Below, piece by piece: positions 61,390 through 64,000 of a stretch of 64,000 bases of DNA (within the stretch, counting starts at the first letter, position 1; every line of letters starts with the position of its first letter). The position numbers and the translations under genes were made by a program. The notes beneath the pieces are model-generated. The model was not told the origin of the DNA and did no database searches. It saw nothing but the letters and a program-made list of their open reading frames with translations. The DNA comes from Bacillus_BD oryzisoli_A (GTDB taxonomy: Bacteria; Bacillota; Bacilli; Bacillales; Cytobacillaceae): assembly GCF_043641075.1 (NCBI RefSeq), contig NZ_JBHZRC010000004.1, positions 1 to 64,000 of the forward strand, given 5' to 3'.

Positions 61390-61421
61390 GGTCACTAACG
61401 AGAATTGTTAGTGACCTTTTT
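61390..61421 (+). terminator. Probable original terminator of the LLM gene
   Basis: GGTCACTAAC (61390-61399) pairs exactly with GTTAGTGACC (61407-61416), followed by five T residues. Without the IS256-family element it would lie about 66 bp after the LLM stop. Confidence 0.7.
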
Positions 61422-61898
61422 CTTCGGCTCGGTTTCCTTTCGGGCTCCAAGACAGCTTCTTAGTTCCCTTTTTCTCCGGATCAGCTGCTTTTCGGGCTCC
61501 AAGACGGCTTCTTGGTTCCCTTTTTCTTCGACTCAGCTGCTTTTCGGGCTCCAAGACGGCTTCTTGGTTACCTTTTTCTCCAGCTCAGCTTCTTTTCAGG
61601 CTCCAAGACAGCTTCTTGGTTACCTTTTTCTCCGGCTCGGCTTCCTTTCGGGCTCCAAGACAGCTTCTTGGTTACCTTTTTCTCATTCTCAGTTTCTTTT
61701 CGGGCTCCAAGACGGCTTCTTGGTTCCCTTTTTCTTCGACTCAGCTGCTTTTCGGGCTCCAAGACGGCTTCTTGGTTACCTTTTTCTCCGGCTCAGCTTC
61801 CTTTCGGGCTCCAAGACGGCTTCTTGATTACCTTTTTCTCCGGCTCGGCTTCCTTTCGGGCTCCAAGACAGCATCTTGATTACCTTTTTCTCATTCTC
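61415..61898. repeat. Nine-unit 52-bp tandem repeat (minisatellite)
   Basis: The marker GGGCTCCAAGAC or a one-base variant recurs at 61442, 61494, 61546, 61598, 61650, 61702, 61754, 61806 and 61858, exactly 52 bp apart each time. Each unit contains a short hairpin CCAAGA-CGGCT-TCTTGG followed by a T-run, so it resembles repeated weak terminators. The period is not a multiple of three. Long open frames in several phases follow from this repetitiveness and were not called as genes. Confidence 0.9.
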
Positions 61899-61938
61899 AC
61901 TACAATGTAATGCATTCGAGGAACAAAATTTTGGGGAA

Positions 61939-61969
61939 AGGAAGCAAAAGAACCGTCCCCCCGCTTCCT
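61939..61969 (+). repeat. Inverted-repeat element with AGAACCGTCCC core, copy 3
   Basis: AGGAAGC (61939-61945) and GCTTCCT (61963-61969) flank AGAACCGTCCC (61949-61959). It directly follows the 3' end of the Gfo/Idh/MocA gene. Confidence 0.75.
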
Positions 61970-61970
61970 G

Positions 61971-62942
61971 CTACCCGAATACGACGCCCATTTGTTTTCT
62001 GGCTTCTTCTATGATTTCAGCTGTAGCTATGGAATTTGCATAGGAGTTGATTGTAGATTCGTATTTACCTGCTTGGATCAGATTAATAAATTCTTCAACC
62101 TCGTAGTACATGGAATGTTTTTGTTGTAATGAAACATCCTCTACCACACCTTTGCGATAATGTATTTCAACTTTTTCAATTGGATTTATTTTATCTATGA
62201 GAATAGTTCCATCTTCTCCTTGAATTTCAGATGGCATAGAGGAATCCGTTATTTTTGAAAACATTACGACTGCTTCCATTTCTGGATACGATAGAACGAT
62301 ACTGCCTTCTCCATCCACACCAGACTCGAGAATATAGCCATTAGCTTTTATCGCTGTTGGTTTTCCAAACAATACCACTAATGGATAGATACAATAAATC
62401 CCAATATCCATAATCGATCCATTTGAAAAAGTAGGATTAAAGGCATTAAGTACCGTACCTGCTTTATAGGCATCATAGCGAGAACTATATTGGCAGTAAT
62501 TGGCCACAAAGCGTCGAACAACTCCAATTTTATGTATGTTCTCTTGTATAACCTTAAAGTTTGGCAATAAGGTGGTTTTCAAAGCCTCCATCAGAAGTAC
62601 ATTATTTTCTTTTGCTGTTTCGATCATTGCCTTTACTTCCGCTGAATCCGACGCAAGTGGTTTTTCGCATAAAACATGTTTCTTATGCTTCATCAGCAGC
62701 ATGGCCTGCTCAGCATGTAAGGAGTTCGGACTGGCAATATACACGGCATCAATCACATCACTTTTAGCCATTTCCTCTAAATCTGTAAACGTTGTTTCTA
62801 CTCCATATTTTTGTGCAAACGCCGCCGCCTTCTCCTCTGTACGGGAATAAACAGCAGTTAAAGCAAAATCTTCTGCATGTAATGCTCCTTCAATAAAAGA
62901 ATCAGTTATCCAATTTGTTCCAATTATTCCGAATTTAATCAT
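61971..62942 (-). CDS. Gfo/Idh/MocA family oxidoreductase
   Basis: A 323-residue NAD(P)-dependent oxidoreductase. The Rossmann motif is GIIGTNWI (residues 5-12), then AVYIASPNSLHAEQA and the catalytic lysine motif HVLCEKPLAS. The second domain has SIMDIGIYCIYPLVVLFGKP, typical of dehydrogenases acting on sugars, inositols or related polyols. Substrate unknown. AGGAGGA precedes the ATG. It lies between a repeat element and the molybdopterin oxidoreductase gene. Confidence 0.88.
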   Translation of the reverse strand: MIKFGIIGTNWITDSFIEGALHAEDFALTAVYSRTEEKAAAFAQKYGVETTFTDLEEMAKSDVIDAVYIASPNSLHAEQAMLLMKHKKHVLCEKPLASDSAEVKAMIETAKENNVLLMEALKTTLLPNFKVIQENIHKIGVVRRFVANYCQYSSRYDAYKAGTVLNAFNPTFSNGSIMDIGIYCIYPLVVLFGKPTAIKANGYILESGVDGEGSIVLSYPEMEAVVMFSKITDSSMPSEIQGEDGTILIDKINPIEKVEIHYRKGVVEDVSLQQKHSMYYEVEEFINLIQAGKYESTINSYANSIATAEIIEEARKQMGVVFG

Positions 62943-62998
62943 CAGTAATCCTCCATTATCTTTGCTTCATCATTAGAAGTATTTTTCGATTATATCAA

Positions 62999-63033
62999 AA
63001 AAACGAACAGCACCATATGCACTGTTCGTTTTT
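62999..63033. terminator. Terminator downstream of the molybdopterin oxidoreductase
   Basis: AAAAACGAACAG (62999-63010) pairs with CTGTTCGTTTTT (63022-63033). Confidence 0.75.
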
Positions 63034-63037
63034 CCTA

Positions 63038-64000
63038 CTATCTTTTTGCTACATTTACACGGCCTGAAAAGAAGGTAGCACCGCCGCCCATATCTGACAC
63101 GCGGTCTGGTGTTAATGAATTCACCAATTGTTTTGTCCCATCAAGATTCTGCCATAGTCCTTGAGTTGCTACCACACCTGGAAGCACACTTTCTCCAACA
63201 CTAACCTTCAGCTCACACTCACCACGCTGATTCCAAACCTTCACCACATCTCCATTTTGGATACTTCGTTCCCTGGCATCCACTGCATTCATATGAAGAA
63301 GAGGTTCTTTTTCAAGCGAACGATGTTTGTCATTATTCGAAAAAGTTGAATTTAAAAAGTTATGGTTCGGTGCTGGAATAAATGAGAACGGTAAATCTCC
63401 ATCGTCCTTAAGCGGTATATAGGTAGGAAGCGGAGGATATCCGTCCTTCTCCATTCTCTTAGAATAAAGTTCAATTTTCCCACTCGGCGTTTTAAGTCTG
63501 CCTGGAAACAATGGTTTCATATTTGCTTTCACATATTGCTTTTCTACTAATTTTTCATAGGTTATTCCTTCTAAATAAGGATTTCTTGGATAATCTAGTG
63601 ACTTTGCAATCATCTCTGCTTCTGTCTCCTGAAAAGCAGGTTCTTCAAAGCCCATACCTTTTGCAAGGAGCTTAAAAACCTCTACATTTGACTTCGACTC
63701 TCCGTGGGGCTCGATGACCGGCTGTTGAATCTGCATATAATGATGCCAATAGGATGCATAGAAATCAGTATTTTCATAGGACGAAGTTGCAGGAAGGATG
63801 ATATCCGCGTACTTAGCAGTTTCCGTCATAAATAGATCATGTACCACCACGAATAAATCCTCACGAAGCAGACCCTTTCTGACTTTATTACCGTCAGGTG
63901 CCACAACAGCAGGGTTACTGCTGTAGATATAAAGTGATTTAATTGGCGGATCTAATGTGAACAGCGCTTCACCAATTTGATTCATATTTACCCGTCTTGT
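63038..64000 (-). CDS. Molybdopterin-dependent oxidoreductase, C-terminal part (runs off window)
   Basis: The frame stays open past the ATG at 63985 to the window edge, so the true N-terminus lies outside. Visible are the end of the molybdopterin domain (VVVHDLFMTETAKYADIILP, ATSSYENTDFYAS) and the molybdopterin-dinucleotide-binding C-terminal domain (HMNAVDARERSIQNGDVVKV, then GVVATQGLWQNLDGTKQLVN). The iron-sulfur N-terminus cannot be seen. It is of the DMSO-reductase family, similar in kind to B. subtilis YoaE; substrate unknown. Confidence 0.85.
   Translation of the reverse strand, partial: TRRVNMNQIGEALFTLDPPIKSLYIYSSNPAVVAPDGNKVRKGLLREDLFVVVHDLFMTETAKYADIILPATSSYENTDFYASYWHHYMQIQQPVIEPHGESKSNVEVFKLLAKGMGFEEPAFQETEAEMIAKSLDYPRNPYLEGITYEKLVEKQYVKANMKPLFPGRLKTPSGKIELYSKRMEKDGYPPLPTYIPLKDDGDLPFSFIPAPNHNFLNSTFSNNDKHRSLEKEPLLHMNAVDARERSIQNGDVVKVWNQRGECELKVSVGESVLPGVVATQGLWQNLDGTKQLVNSLTPDRVSDMGGGATFFSGRVNVAKR

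Noticed and set aside
61415..61898. CRISPR array
   Set aside because: The sequence between the markers is itself repeated, so there are no unique spacers, and no cas genes are near.
61405..61910. Long open frames in several phases over the 52-bp repeats (up to 140 codons)
   Set aside because: They arise from the stop-free repeat unit; the period is not a multiple of three and no ribosome site precedes them.

Overview
The window is chromosomal DNA from an endospore-forming, low-GC Bacillaceae bacterium. Genes start with strong AGGAGG-type ribosome sites and are bounded by short hairpin terminators. Several gene sets closely match Bacillus subtilis (rbsRKDACB, bceRS-bceAB, cysJI with divergent cysL, acsA, yra-adhB spore coat genes, SspH). 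Sporulation genes support a spore former. I cannot fix the species; Neobacillus or a related genus is a guess.

Layout: 1-0.73 kb is the right end of an IS110-family element (recombinase C-terminus plus about 380 bp of non-coding DNA). 0.87-5.2 kb holds csp, a GIY-YIG nuclease, a CDGSH iron-sulfur protein, a YppF-like protein, purU and an HPP membrane protein. 5.3-6.4 kb carries a complete ftsZ with no division genes beside it. 7.1-11.3 kb has a DnaB/DnaD-like helical protein, a candidate structured RNA with its own promoter and terminator, a YitT protein, an ACMSD-like amidohydrolase and patB. 11.6-15.1 kb has acsA, a 2-hydroxyacid dehydrogenase and a HAD phosphatase. 15.3-19.9 kb is an operon of secreted protein, ABC transporter and two-component system. 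20-28.6 kb has a GH18 hydrolase, DUF1836, a hemolysin-III family protein, a DUF2187 protein, malic enzyme, BrnQ, a GntR regulator, YnfA and several tiny genes.

28.6-32.3 kb has a YhfC protein behind a 50-bp perfect palindrome, then adhB flanked by two mirror-image pairs of spore-coat-like genes. 32.5-37 kb is the bacitracin-type bceRS-bceAB module with a clear operator. 37.2-39.2 kb pairs a selenium-binding protein/methanethiol oxidase with a membrane protein; 39.5-42.5 kb is a tripartite tricarboxylate transporter. 42.6-48.6 kb is a sulfur block: TauE/SafE exporter, sulfite reductase cysJI and cysL. 48.7-52.8 kb has sspH, a NosL-like lipoprotein, a GNAT enzyme, an M20 amidohydrolase and trhO. 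53-58.7 kb is the complete ribose operon with an operator at its promoter. 58.9-64 kb has a luciferase-like oxidoreductase, an intact IS256-family element with an 8-bp target duplication, a nine-unit 52-bp tandem repeat, a Gfo/Idh/MocA oxidoreductase and the 3' part of a molybdopterin oxidoreductase running off the window.

How genes work together: the clearest functional groups are ribose uptake (rbs), antimicrobial-peptide sensing and export (bce), assimilatory sulfite reduction (cys) and the two-component/ABC operon at 15-20 kb. The most unusual items are the IS110 right end inserted in a dispersed repeat with guide-like matches, the unannotated structured RNA at 7.5-7.74 kb, the orphan ftsZ, the 50-bp palindrome, and the 52-bp hairpin array.
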